64,000 bases of DNA from Eubacteriaceae bacterium (GTDB lineage: Bacteria > Bacillota > Clostridia > Peptostreptococcales > Anaerovoracaceae): assembly GCA_902362805.1 (NCBI GenBank), contig CABIXY010000001.1:248001-312000 (forward strand), read 5' to 3'. Both the position numbers and the translations under genes were made by a program. Below the pieces are notes generated by a model. It was not told the origin of the DNA, did no database searches, and saw only the letters and a list, made by a program, of their open reading frames with translations. Of the stretch, positions 24,916 through 32,736 are shown piece after piece. Position 1 is the first letter of the stretch; each line of letters begins with the position of its first letter.

Positions 24916-25749
24916 ATGAAATACAAGCTGGACAACTACAAAGTGGGAGAAATCGCGAAATTTTACGGTGTTTCGGTGGATACCGTCAGGTTCTATGACA
25001 GAAAGGGCGTGCTGAAACCAGAAAAAAAGGGCGATAACAACTATCGCACCTATAACAAAGAAGAATTTATCTCTATGGATTATATCATGAGACTGCGTAG
25101 TCTCGGCATTTCCATTGAAAATATTAAAAAAATGGCCTCCAATGTATCACTGGAAGAATCCCTGGAAGTGGTCAGCGAAACAGAACGTGAAATTGAAGCG
25201 CAGATCAGACAGCTGGAAAATCAAAGGCGGATGATCAAAGGGTATAAGGCGAAGCTGAAAGACTGTGCGGAAAGATATGGCATAGTCACGATGGAACAAT
25301 CTCCCGCCTTTATCATCAAGGACATCAAAACGACCATGAAAGAAACGATGGACGCTTTTGAAAAGCTGCAGCTTTCCACGTTGCCGCTGCTGGGGATTCT
25401 GATTGACAGCGAGCGCTATGACGATATGGAACTGTATAACTGCTTTATCGACCGTACCCAAAGACAAAAAATCTGCAATTATATTGTGGCCGCGTCAGAC
25501 TATGAGGGAATCAGTAAAAAGCCGGGTTTCCCAATGACGGAATTTGAAATTATCCCGCCTAGACGATGTGTGCATATCATAGGAATGGACTACACCAATA
25601 TCGATTATTCTTCTATCAAGCCGATATATGACTTTATCGAAGCCAATCATCTGAAAATCATCGCACCGCCTTTTCTTCGCATTCTTGCTTTGGAAAACAG
25701 AGGAGATGCTGGTGTAGAATATACGGAGATGTGGATTCCAGTGGAGTAA
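24916..25749 (+). CDS. MerR-family regulator of cassette copy 2
   Basis: A 277-residue paralogue of the regulator at 20956. The HTH reads KVGEIAKFYGVSVDTVRFYDRKG near residue 7. The helical linker runs about 85-125, and the effector domain follows. The effector parts of the two copies differ much more than the HTH parts, which suggests they sense different ligands while keeping a similar DNA-binding mode. The ATG at 24916 follows GAAGGTG; an upstream ATG has no site. A terminator and a 19-bp-spacer promoter separate it from the DUF5058 gene it probably controls. Confidence 0.86.
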   Translation: MKYKLDNYKVGEIAKFYGVSVDTVRFYDRKGVLKPEKKGDNNYRTYNKEEFISMDYIMRLRSLGISIENIKKMASNVSLEESLEVVSETEREIEAQIRQLENQRRMIKGYKAKLKDCAERYGIVTMEQSPAFIIKDIKTTMKETMDAFEKLQLSTLPLLGILIDSERYDDMELYNCFIDRTQRQKICNYIVAASDYEGISKKPGFPMTEFEIIPPRRCVHIIGMDYTNIDYSSIKPIYDFIEANHLKIIAPPFLRILALENRGDAGVEYTEMWIPVE

Positions 25750-25750
25750 A

Positions 25751-25780
25751 AAACTGTCTGATTTTGCAGGCAGTTTTTAT
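25751..25780 (+). terminator. Intrinsic terminator after the second MerR gene
   Basis: AAACTGTCTG and CAGGCAGTTT form a stem with one wobble pair and a 6-base loop, then a run of Ts. It isolates the regulator transcript from the DUF5058 operon. Confidence 0.8.
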
Positions 25781-25790
25781 ACTTTTTGTA

Positions 25791-25821
25791 TTGACCCTTG
25801 ACCAGGTTCAGGGTTTAAAAT
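25791..25821 (+). promoter_or_regulatory. MerR-type promoter of cassette copy 2
   Basis: TTGACC at 25791-25796, a 19-base spacer and TAAAAT at 25816-25821. The spacer centres on an imperfect dyad (CCCTTGACC and GGTTCAGGG). The layout matches the copy 1 promoter, with a different dyad sequence. Confidence 0.72.
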
Positions 25822-25867
25822 AAGGTATACAGAAAATTCACATAAAATGTAAAAGGAGGAATCATCC

Positions 25868-26569
25868 ATGAGTTTTCAAGATATTGCAAACAGCGGCTTG
25901 ATATGGGGCTGCGTCGTTGTCGGAATTATTCTCGTTGTCTTAATTACGCTGTATTACATGGTAGTCTGTTACAGACATGCTATCAAGGTAGGCGTCGCAA
26001 AAGAGACTGTCAATGCGGTTGTAAAATCATCGGCGACTTTTTCTATCGTACCGTCTATCGCCATCGTCGCCGGGCTGGCGACCCTGGCAGTGGTCATCGG
26101 CCTGCCCTACGCCTGGTTCAGGCTGTCGGTATTGGGTTCTGTTACATATGAGCTGATGTCTGCCAATCTGGCGCTGAAGGCTTTGGGCCTGGATGTAGCA
26201 ACTGCTGACGCTTATGCCTTTGGGCTGATGGCATGGGCGATGTGCATCGGAATTACCGTAACACTGCTATTTAATATCTTTTTTGCAAAAAAAGTGCACT
26301 TGGGTACTTTGAAGCTGGGAGATAAAGACCAGAAGTGGGGCGCAGTCTCTCAGACGGTTTTCATGACAGCTTTATTGTGCGCACTGATCGTACCGATGAT
26401 CTTTGGCGGTATCGTCAGCCTGCTCACCTTTGCCAGCAGCGCGCTCATTGCCATTTTGATTACAACTGTGGCAAAAGTGGCAAAAGCTGACTGGCTCAAT
26501 CAGTTTACGCTGGCGTTCAGCTTGATCGGCGCCATGGCGCTGTCAGTGGTTTATGACGGATTGTTTTAG
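25868..26569 (+). CDS. DUF5058 membrane protein, cassette copy 2
   Basis: A 233-residue paralogue of the protein at 21997, with the same length and the same conserved blocks: SSATFSIVPSIAIVAGL near residue 54, WFRLSVLGSVTYELM near 82 and AYAFGLMAWAMCIGIT near 115. About six hydrophobic segments are visible. It starts with AAAAGGAGG upstream of ATG and lies 47 bases after the MerR-type promoter. It is probably one half of a two-protein carrier with the next gene. Confidence 0.78.
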   Translation: MSFQDIANSGLIWGCVVVGIILVVLITLYYMVVCYRHAIKVGVAKETVNAVVKSSATFSIVPSIAIVAGLATLAVVIGLPYAWFRLSVLGSVTYELMSANLALKALGLDVATADAYAFGLMAWAMCIGITVTLLFNIFFAKKVHLGTLKLGDKDQKWGAVSQTVFMTALLCALIVPMIFGGIVSLLTFASSALIAILITTVAKVAKADWLNQFTLAFSLIGAMALSVVYDGLF

Positions 26570-26587
26570 CAGAGAAAGGAGAGAAAG

Positions 26588-27331
26588 ATGAAATCTAGTG
26601 GAAATACTTACTACGATAAAATGCACAGATTGGGAAAATTTGTGACAGTAGGGTCTATACTCGTGTTCTGCGGCGTACCCCTTGTCGTCTGTCTATATTA
26701 TGGCATCATGCCGAAAATCGGCGATTTGCTTCTGGCAGCCGGCGGACTGTGTGCGATTTTTATTCCGACTGGTGTGGCGGAGGCCTTTGGAGAAATACCT
26801 GTCATGGGGTCTTCTTACTATGTCGCTAATGTTACAGGAAATATTTTGAACTTGAAGCTGCCGGCAGCTCTCAATGCGCTGAAAGTGGCCAATGTCAAAT
26901 CAGGTACGGAAGCAGCTGACGCCATTACAGGCCTTGCAGTCGCCGTTTCTTCGCTGGTGACTCTGGTGATGCTGCTTTTGGGGATGCTGCTGATGACACC
27001 GTTGGAACCGTTCCTGTCGTCTCCAGCCGTTTCAACGGCTGCAGGCTATGTTCTGCCGGCTCTGTTCGGCTGCCTGGTCTTGAGTTTCCTCAGCAACGAT
27101 GTGGGCGGCGGCGTAATCGTAAAGAAAAGACTGCTTGCTGCCATTTTCCCTTTTGCACTGTGTATCATATTGTATCTGATTATTCCAGATTATTACGATC
27201 TGGGACAGGGATTTGTCATGGTCATCTGCATCCCTATCGTATATGTAATCACCAAGATCATGTATAAAAAGGGCATTATTACAGTAGAAATGCCAGAAGA
27301 AGAAAAGAAAACAGAGGAGGAACATGCATAA
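26588..27331 (+). CDS. Partner membrane protein, cassette copy 2
   Basis: A 247-residue paralogue of the protein at 22719, with the same head motif, about seven hydrophobic segments, a conserved NILNLKLPAALNALKVANVK loop near residue 90 and an acidic tail. The GVP and GIMPK blocks near the N terminus are shared. Its stop overlaps the M20 start by one base. The retained DUF5058-partner-M20 order in both copies argues that the three products work together. Confidence 0.75.
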   Translation: MKSSGNTYYDKMHRLGKFVTVGSILVFCGVPLVVCLYYGIMPKIGDLLLAAGGLCAIFIPTGVAEAFGEIPVMGSSYYVANVTGNILNLKLPAALNALKVANVKSGTEAADAITGLAVAVSSLVTLVMLLLGMLLMTPLEPFLSSPAVSTAAGYVLPALFGCLVLSFLSNDVGGGVIVKKRLLAAIFPFALCIILYLIIPDYYDLGQGFVMVICIPIVYVITKIMYKKGIITVEMPEEEKKTEEEHA

Positions 27332-28539
27332 TGGATAACAGAGATTTTGATAGAATCGGGGAAATCGTCACCGACCTTACGCCGGAGCTTCAAAAACTTG
27401 CGCTGGATATTCACGGCAATCCGGAGATGGGACGAAAGGAGTTTCAGGCCTGCAAGTGGCAGATGGAATTACTTCAGAAATATGGATTTGAAACCGAAGC
27501 GAACTTCTGTGACATCGAAACTTCTTATAAGGCGGTATATAAAGGTGCTGGTCCGGGCCCGAAGATTGCCATGCTGGCAGAATACGATGCGCTGCCAGAA
27601 ATCGGACACGCCTGCGGGCACAATCTGATCGCCATGATTTCCGTCGGTTCCGGTATTGCAATCAAGGAATTTGTCGACAAATACGGCGGAGAAATCCACG
27701 TCATCGGCACGCCGGCGGAAGAAACCCAAGGGGCGAAGGTGGAGATGGCGCAGAAGGGAGCGTTTAAGGAATATGATGTCGCGATGATGGCCCATCCTTT
27801 TGAACAAAACGGCAGTTCCATCAATACGATGGCTGTATACGCGCGCAGATTTGAATTCTTCGGCAAGACAGCACATGCTGCTGCGTCACCTCACGAGGGG
27901 GTGAATGCGCTAGATGCCATGATCAACTTTTTCAATATGGTCAATGCGCTGCGTCAGCAGACGAAGCCAGATGCCCGCCTGCACGGGGTCATTCTCAACG
28001 GAGGAGTCGCACCAAATATCATTCCCGACTATACCGAAGCATTGTTCTATGTGCGAGGTAATAAGGTCGCCTATGTGGAAGAACTGCTGGAAAAGGTCAT
28101 TGCCTGTGCGGAAGGTGCGGCAAAGGGCACTGGCTGTACATACAAAGTCAGCAAAGCAGAGGAAGACTTCAAGGATACAGACAGTAACATGGTTCTTTCA
28201 GACCTTGCCTGCGATCAATATGAAAAGCTGGGGCATCAAATTCTGCGTGCAGGAAGAGCGGTTATGCCGGGCTCTTCTGACCTGGGTGATGTCAGCTACG
28301 AGTGCCCGGCAATTCAGCTGATGTGCGGCATGGGACCTCTGGAAGACGGAAGCCACTATGGCGCTCACACCGTCGAGTTCGAGAAGAAAGCTTGCTCTCC
28401 TGAAGCCCTTGCTAACGCTTTGGAATTTGTCAAAGCCTTTACCATGACAGCGGTAGAACTGCTGACAGAACCAAGCCATCTGGCCGCCATTAAAAAAGAA
28501 TTTGAGACAGAGAAGGTAGATTCTATTTTGCCGATATAA
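27331..28539 (+). CDS. M20-family amidohydrolase, cassette copy 2
   Basis: A 402-residue paralogue of the hydrolase at 23461. It keeps EYDALPEIGHACGHN near residue 84, GTPAEE near 126, AHPFEQNGSS near 153 and GKTAHAAASPHEGVNALDA near 179. The segment carrying the last metal ligand reads GAHTVEF near 350. Loop sequences around the active site differ from copy 1 (FEQNGSS against SHMDAES), which suggests a different acyl or amino-acid moiety. It is cytoplasmic and lacks a signal peptide. It ends the second cassette; a decayed gene follows. Confidence 0.85.
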   Translation: MDNRDFDRIGEIVTDLTPELQKLALDIHGNPEMGRKEFQACKWQMELLQKYGFETEANFCDIETSYKAVYKGAGPGPKIAMLAEYDALPEIGHACGHNLIAMISVGSGIAIKEFVDKYGGEIHVIGTPAEETQGAKVEMAQKGAFKEYDVAMMAHPFEQNGSSINTMAVYARRFEFFGKTAHAAASPHEGVNALDAMINFFNMVNALRQQTKPDARLHGVILNGGVAPNIIPDYTEALFYVRGNKVAYVEELLEKVIACAEGAAKGTGCTYKVSKAEEDFKDTDSNMVLSDLACDQYEKLGHQILRAGRAVMPGSSDLGDVSYECPAIQLMCGMGPLEDGSHYGAHTVEFEKKACSPEALANALEFVKAFTMTAVELLTEPSHLAAIKKEFETEKVDSILPI

Positions 28540-28550
28540 GAAGGTGCCTT

Positions 28551-28912
28551 ATGATAAAGAACGTTAAAAAGGAAATTTGTAAAGCCTGTTTTCATTGTAT
28601 GCATTGCAATGCTGGTGATTGCGATGGTACCGACGGAAGCACAGGCAGCAATCAACAAAGTGGCGAAACCCTTCTCTTGTAAATAATCTGCTTTCTTCCA
28701 ACGGCTTGAAACACGATTTTGTGCAGGTCTCTGCTGATGGCGGACAGCTTCACGATGTACCGAAATGGCGCAACGAAATCGGAAGTGTTCTATAAGAATG
28801 CAAATTTCCGCGTAAAGAACGGGAAGTTTAGCCTTTTGCGGTTTAACACTATTTTGATCCAACCATCGAACAGCTTTCTACCTCTCATGTGACCTACGAA
28901 ATCAGAACATAA
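28551..28912 (+). pseudogene. Decayed gene for a small exported protein
   Basis: Pieces of one protein lie in different frames. A good signal peptide (FVKPVFIVCIAMLVIAM, then TEAQAA) is in a frame shifted relative to the ATG at 28551 and stops at a TAA near 28684. The C-terminal piece FDPTIEQLSTSHVTYEIRT ends at 28912 in another frame. At least two frameshifts are needed to join them. I do not recognise the parent family. A GC-rich hairpin (28930-28956) follows. Confidence 0.6.
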
Positions 28913-28929
28913 TAAAATTCAAATATTTA

Positions 28930-28956
28930 GAGACCGGATCAAAGCGTTCCGGTCTC
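28930..28956. terminator. Hairpin between the pseudogene and the toxin gene
   Basis: GAGACCGGA pairs with TCCGGTCTC around a 9-base loop. The following bases are only moderately T-rich. It lies between convergent units and probably ends transcripts from one or both sides. Confidence 0.55.
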
Positions 28957-28968
28957 GTGTCTATTTAT

Positions 28969-29235
28969 CTATTCATAATATGTCCACATTCTCAGGATCC
29001 TGATAATGTGCTCTGATTCAAAGACTTCATATACAATACGATGTTTGATATTGATGCGCCTTGAGTAAAACCCACTTAAATTCCCTCTTAATATCTCATA
29101 TGGCGGCGGTGTAATGTACGGATTTTCAACCATCTTGTTAAGAATCGCTTTCGCTTTATTTTCAAGCCCGGCTTGTTTAAGCAAGTTCTTATCTTTTACA
29201 GCTTGCTTACTGAAGACGATCTTATACCTTACCAT
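28969..29235 (-). CDS. YoeB/Txe-type mRNA interferase toxin
   Basis: An 88-residue RelE-superfamily toxin of the Txe/YoeB branch: MVRYKIVFSKQAVKDKNLLKQ at the start, the PPPYEILRG loop near residue 43, SGFYSRRINIKHRIVYEV near 54 and a C terminus RMWTYYE. These toxins cut mRNA on the ribosome. In the YoeB family the end usually carries His-Tyr (HY). Here that position reads YY, so the catalytic histidine may be lost or replaced. It overlaps the antitoxin gene by 7 bases, the usual antitoxin-first arrangement. Confidence 0.88.
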   Translation of the reverse strand: MVRYKIVFSKQAVKDKNLLKQAGLENKAKAILNKMVENPYITPPPYEILRGNLSGFYSRRINIKHRIVYEVFESEHIIRILRMWTYYE

Positions 29236-29489
29236 GCCTCATCCTCTTGATATTTTGAGGCCTCATCCAGAGGTTCTTTTGACGCCGCAATGATACTTTC
29301 GGCCATTCCTGGAATCGAATTGAAAAAGAGCGTTTCTTTTATAGCATTCCAATCGTCCTCAGAAATAATGACGATGTTATTTCCAGTGGCAGAATTCAGC
29401 ACAGTTACTTCCTCGTGGCTTTCATTTACCTGGTTTGCAATGTTATAAAACTCTTTGCGTGCTTTTGTAATATTCATTGTTCGCTCCAT
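29229..29489 (-). CDS. YefM/Phd-family antitoxin
   Basis: An 86-residue Phd/YefM antitoxin. The N-terminal DNA-binding fold contains NITKARKEFYNIANQVNESHEEV near residues 6-28 and NNIVIISEDDWNAIKET near 46. The C-terminal toxin-binding tail is acidic. The start has AAAGGAGG 9 bases upstream. It neutralises the overlapping toxin gene product and, as in related pairs, probably represses the operon through the palindrome at 29521-29538. Confidence 0.9.
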   Translation of the reverse strand: MERTMNITKARKEFYNIANQVNESHEEVTVLNSATGNNIVIISEDDWNAIKETLFFNSIPGMAESIIAASKEPLDEASKYQEDEAW

Positions 29490-29520
29490 TCCATCATCCC
29501 TCCTTTAGATGCCATTATAG

Positions 29521-29538
29521 CGTACTTGATTAAGTACG
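29521..29538. promoter_or_regulatory. Palindromic operator of the toxin-antitoxin operon
   Basis: CGTACTTGATTAAGTACG is a near-perfect 18-bp palindrome 32 bases upstream of the antitoxin start. GTAC-containing palindromes are the known operator type of YefM/YoeB systems, so autoregulation is likely. Confidence 0.7.
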
Positions 29539-29610
29539 TCAAAAAAGTCTGTCTGACCTCCCATTGCTTTTCAATCCATTTCAATCATTTGCATTTACAA
29601 AATAGATATG

Positions 29611-29665
29611 TTAAGATTTTTTTAAGACTTTTATTGAGGTTTTTTTAAACGAATGCGTCTATACT
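29611..29665 (+). promoter_or_regulatory. Response-regulator-type promoter with TTAAGA direct repeats
   Basis: TTAAGA occurs at 29611 and 29622 (11-bp spacing) and a related TTAAAC at 29645. A TATACT -10 lies at 29660-29665, 9 bases after the last repeat. Direct repeats in helical phase are typical binding sites of OmpR-family regulators, and the next gene encodes one. The promoter before the yfhO operon (40595-40658) has the same layout. Confidence 0.6.
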
Positions 29666-29696
29666 GAGGCTATCAATCGGGAAAGGGATATATAAA

Positions 29697-30404
29697 ATGA
29701 ATGCGGAAACAATTTTGGTCGTTGATGATAACAAAGAAATCGTATATTCACTGGGCGAACTTTTAAAATATGAGGGTTACGAAATCATCGCCGCCTATGA
29801 CGGCATGGAAGCACTGGAGTGTCTGGAGAAACATCACATCGATCTGATTCTGCTGGATGTCATGATGCCTCGTCTCAACGGTTTGTCTGCATTGATGAAG
29901 ATTCGTGAGAAGTACAAGATACCGGCAATCATCTTGTCTGCCAAGACGGAAGAGAGCGACAAAGTATCGGGTCTGATTCTGGGAGCAGACGATTATATCA
30001 GCAAGCCCTACAATGCAGCTGAGCTGATTGCCAGGGTAAAGGCGCAGCTGCGGCGATACAATACCTGGGGCGGAAGTGCGCCAAAGGCTGACGACGATAC
30101 CATTGTCAACGGCGGCTTGGTTCTCGACAAAAAGCAGAGGATCATCGTAGTGGATGGCAGAGAAGTCAAGCTGACCGCCACTGAATATAAGATTGTAGAG
30201 CTGTTGATGTCAAATACAGGACAAGTATTTCCCGCTGAACAGATTTACGAGAGTGTGTGGGAGGAGACCGCCGACTTTACGGTGGAGAACACGGTCATGG
30301 TGCACATCCGCCATATCCGTGAAAAGATAGAAATTGATACAAAAAATCCGAAATATATAAAGGTGGTGTGGGGCATTGGTTACAAGATGGAAAAGTACAA
30401 TTAG
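29697..30404 (+). CDS. OmpR-family response regulator (first two-component system)
   Basis: A 235-residue response regulator. The receiver domain (about 1-120) has the phosphoacceptor D54 in LLDVMMP, the acidic DD pair near residue 10 and the conserved lysine in SKPYNAAEL. The winged-helix effector domain (about 135-233) ends KVVWGIGYKMEKYN. It is VanR-like in style. The sensor kinase gene overlaps its end by 29 bases. TTAAGA repeats upstream of its own promoter suggest autoregulation, and the same repeats occur before the glycosylation operon at 40701. Confidence 0.9.
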   Translation: MNAETILVVDDNKEIVYSLGELLKYEGYEIIAAYDGMEALECLEKHHIDLILLDVMMPRLNGLSALMKIREKYKIPAIILSAKTEESDKVSGLILGADDYISKPYNAAELIARVKAQLRRYNTWGGSAPKADDDTIVNGGLVLDKKQRIIVVDGREVKLTATEYKIVELLMSNTGQVFPAEQIYESVWEETADFTVENTVMVHIRHIREKIEIDTKNPKYIKVVWGIGYKMEKYN

Positions 30405-31701
30405 TACGATCATTTCGTTCATACAATCTAATAAAAGACTGTTTTTAGGAATCGGTAGTGTGGTAATCGGTGCAGGCATAATCTATGCGTTATTTGGCAT
30501 GGCATATATCTATGGCGGCATGTCCACGAAACAGACTTGGTTCATGGGTGCGGTTCCAAATCTCTTCTTCGGTTTTGGTGTCTGGCATATTGTCAGATAC
30601 ATCTTGCAAAAGGTGTATGGTGACTGGATTCCAAAAGACGAGGCCTTCTATGAAGAGTGGAAAGACAGATGGAAGAAACAGCAAAGAACCATCGCTATCG
30701 TTACTATCGGGACGCTGCTATTTGCATATCTAATGTACTCTTCCAGTGAATACAGATATTATGCTTATAACTTTGCATATATGTATCTTTTATATGCTAC
30801 CGTATTGATACAAGGCATCATCAGCGAAATCTGCATCATAGAATTTATGAAGAAGCAGCTGAACCTTTTGATGGAACGCATGACGGAAATCAATCGAAAA
30901 AACCTGGAAGATGCGCTGAAAATTGAACGCGAGAGCATTGAAAAGGCTGCAAAGAGTGAACAGCTGAAAGTAGATTTGATTTCTAATGTATCTCATGATC
31001 TGAAGACGCCGCTGACTTCCATGGTAGGATATATCGAATTGATGAAAAAAGAGGACTTGGATGATACCATGCAGGATTACGTGGAGGTTTTGTCTGATAA
31101 GGCGGAGAAGCTGAAAGTCATGATAGAGAGCCTTTTTTCTCTGGCAAAGGCCAGCAGCGGTAATATTAAGATGAACATGGAACTCATCAGTCTCAACCGT
31201 CTCATCGATCAGCTCCTTGCCGACCTGGAAGATCGGATTAACGCTTCGGGACTGCACTTTGTCAAGATCATGACGGAAGAAGACACCCACTTTATCAGCG
31301 ATAACCTGCATATGTACCGCATCTGTCAGAATCTCATTGAGAACGCCCTGAAATACTCTGCCAAGGGCACTCGTGTCTTCGTAAAGACCTATGTAGATCA
31401 AATCAACGACAAAGAGCGGGTCTGCCTGGAAATCACCAATACGGCGGGCTATCTGATGGACTTTGATAAGGAAGACATCATCGAGCGTTTCGCCCGTGCC
31501 GACAAAGCCCGTACCAGCGATGGGAATGGTCTGGGACTGGCCATCGTCAGTACCTATACCAGCACATTAGGCGGGGCCTTTGATATCAGCATTGACTGTG
31601 ACCAATTCAAAGCGACGCTGTCTTTTGAGAGGGAGGAAATCGCCGTCAGCGAGCTTGCGGATACAGCGGAACTTTTGGGCATTAAAGAGTATTTAGAGTG
31701 A
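30376..31701 (+). CDS. Sensor histidine kinase (first two-component system)
   Basis: A 441-residue kinase starting at TTG, with AAGGTGG about 9 bases upstream; the next ATG would cut into the first membrane helix. Four hydrophobic segments lie within the first 150 residues with little extracellular sequence. A coiled linker then leads to the HisKA motif NVSHDLKTPLTSMVGY (H207) and the HATPase domain with NLIENALKYSAKG and GNGLGLAIVSTY. With so little outside sequence it may sense an event in the membrane. The gene ends 9 bases inside the convergent second kinase gene. Confidence 0.88.
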   Translation: MVTRWKSTISTIISFIQSNKRLFLGIGSVVIGAGIIYALFGMAYIYGGMSTKQTWFMGAVPNLFFGFGVWHIVRYILQKVYGDWIPKDEAFYEEWKDRWKKQQRTIAIVTIGTLLFAYLMYSSSEYRYYAYNFAYMYLLYATVLIQGIISEICIIEFMKKQLNLLMERMTEINRKNLEDALKIERESIEKAAKSEQLKVDLISNVSHDLKTPLTSMVGYIELMKKEDLDDTMQDYVEVLSDKAEKLKVMIESLFSLAKASSGNIKMNMELISLNRLIDQLLADLEDRINASGLHFVKIMTEEDTHFISDNLHMYRICQNLIENALKYSAKGTRVFVKTYVDQINDKERVCLEITNTAGYLMDFDKEDIIERFARADKARTSDGNGLGLAIVSTYTSTLGGAFDISIDCDQFKATLSFEREEIAVSELADTAELLGIKEYLE

Positions 31702-32736
31702 TTTAGTAAAATCCAAAGGAAGGGTTACGGTGAAAGCCGTACCCTTTTTTTCTTTGCTGGTCACTTCGATGGCACCGTTGTGGAGATCTACGATGCGTTT
31801 TGCTAAAGTCAGACCCAACCCATTGCCGGAACCTGTTCGTGAGGCATCGCCCTGATAGAATTTTTCGTAGATTCGTTCCATCACTTTTTCGTTCATACCA
31901 GGACCGTTATCTACGATAGAGACTTTGACACTGTCTTTTTCCTCGTGGAGCAGAACACGGATCGTACCGTTGTCTGGAACAAATTTCACTGCATTCCCCA
32001 GGATATTCTGCCACACCTGAGCGAGAAGCCCCTTGTTCCCGTAATAGTATACATCGTCCATCTCGATATCCATGATGAGATTTTTTTTATTCCACTGCTC
32101 TTCAAAAAGGAGAATGATCTGCCGGAGCTGTTCATCCAAGGAATAGGACTCTTTTTTTATTTCCATCTCCTGATTTTCCAGACTGGAAAGGAGCAGAATG
32201 TTTCCTGTCAGAGAGGAGAGCCGCTTCGTATTATAGAGAATTTTGCCAGTGTATTCTTCTCTTTTCTCCTCCTTCAGCGTTTTATTCTGCAGCAGCGTTG
32301 CATAGCCCTCGATAGCAGCCAGAGGCGTTTTGAATTCGTGGGATACATTTTCGATGAAGTCACTGCGCAGCATCTCGATGCCTGCAAGTTCTTTGGCCAT
32401 GACGTTAAAGTTGTGGGCCATAATCTGCAATTCCGCCGCTGGAATATTTTCGTTGAGACGCACGCCAAAATTCCCCTTAGCAATTTCTTTTGTTGCCTCA
32501 CTGATTCCGACGATAATCTGCAGAGGGCGCTTCCCGAAGATTTGAGAAAAGACGGTGCCCATAAGAATGCTGACCACAGCAAATATGACGAGAATCAATG
32601 CCGGGTTTTTTTCATCGACAGCATCCAATTTGAACAACAGCATGGTGATGACTCCCATGATAGCCATGGTGATGGTCAAGATACAGAATACCATCAGGGA
32701 AAATATCGCTGCAATTTTAAAAGGATGTTTATTCAT
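31693..32736 (-). CDS. Sensor histidine kinase (second two-component system)
   Basis: A 347-residue kinase with two membrane helices (about residues 10-35 and 45-65) separated by only about 10 residues, then a HAMP domain (about 70-120), HisKA with NVSHEFKTPLAAIEGY (H133), and an HATPase domain with NILGNAVKFV and GSGNGLGLTLAKR. The very short outer loop is like intramembrane-sensing kinases of cell-envelope stress systems. The gene overlaps its regulator by 4 bases and runs away from a set of drug-type ABC transporters, which are likely targets. Confidence 0.9.
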   Translation of the reverse strand: MNKHPFKIAAIFSLMVFCILTITMAIMGVITMLLFKLDAVDEKNPALILVIFAVVSILMGTVFSQIFGKRPLQIIVGISEATKEIAKGNFGVRLNENIPAAELQIMAHNFNVMAKELAGIEMLRSDFIENVSHEFKTPLAAIEGYATLLQNKTLKEEKREEYTGKILYNTKRLSSLTGNILLLSSLENQEMEIKKESYSLDEQLRQIILLFEEQWNKKNLIMDIEMDDVYYYGNKGLLAQVWQNILGNAVKFVPDNGTIRVLLHEEKDSVKVSIVDNGPGMNEKVMERIYEKFYQGDASRTGSGNGLGLTLAKRIVDLHNGAIEVTSKEKKGTAFTVTLPLDFTKSL

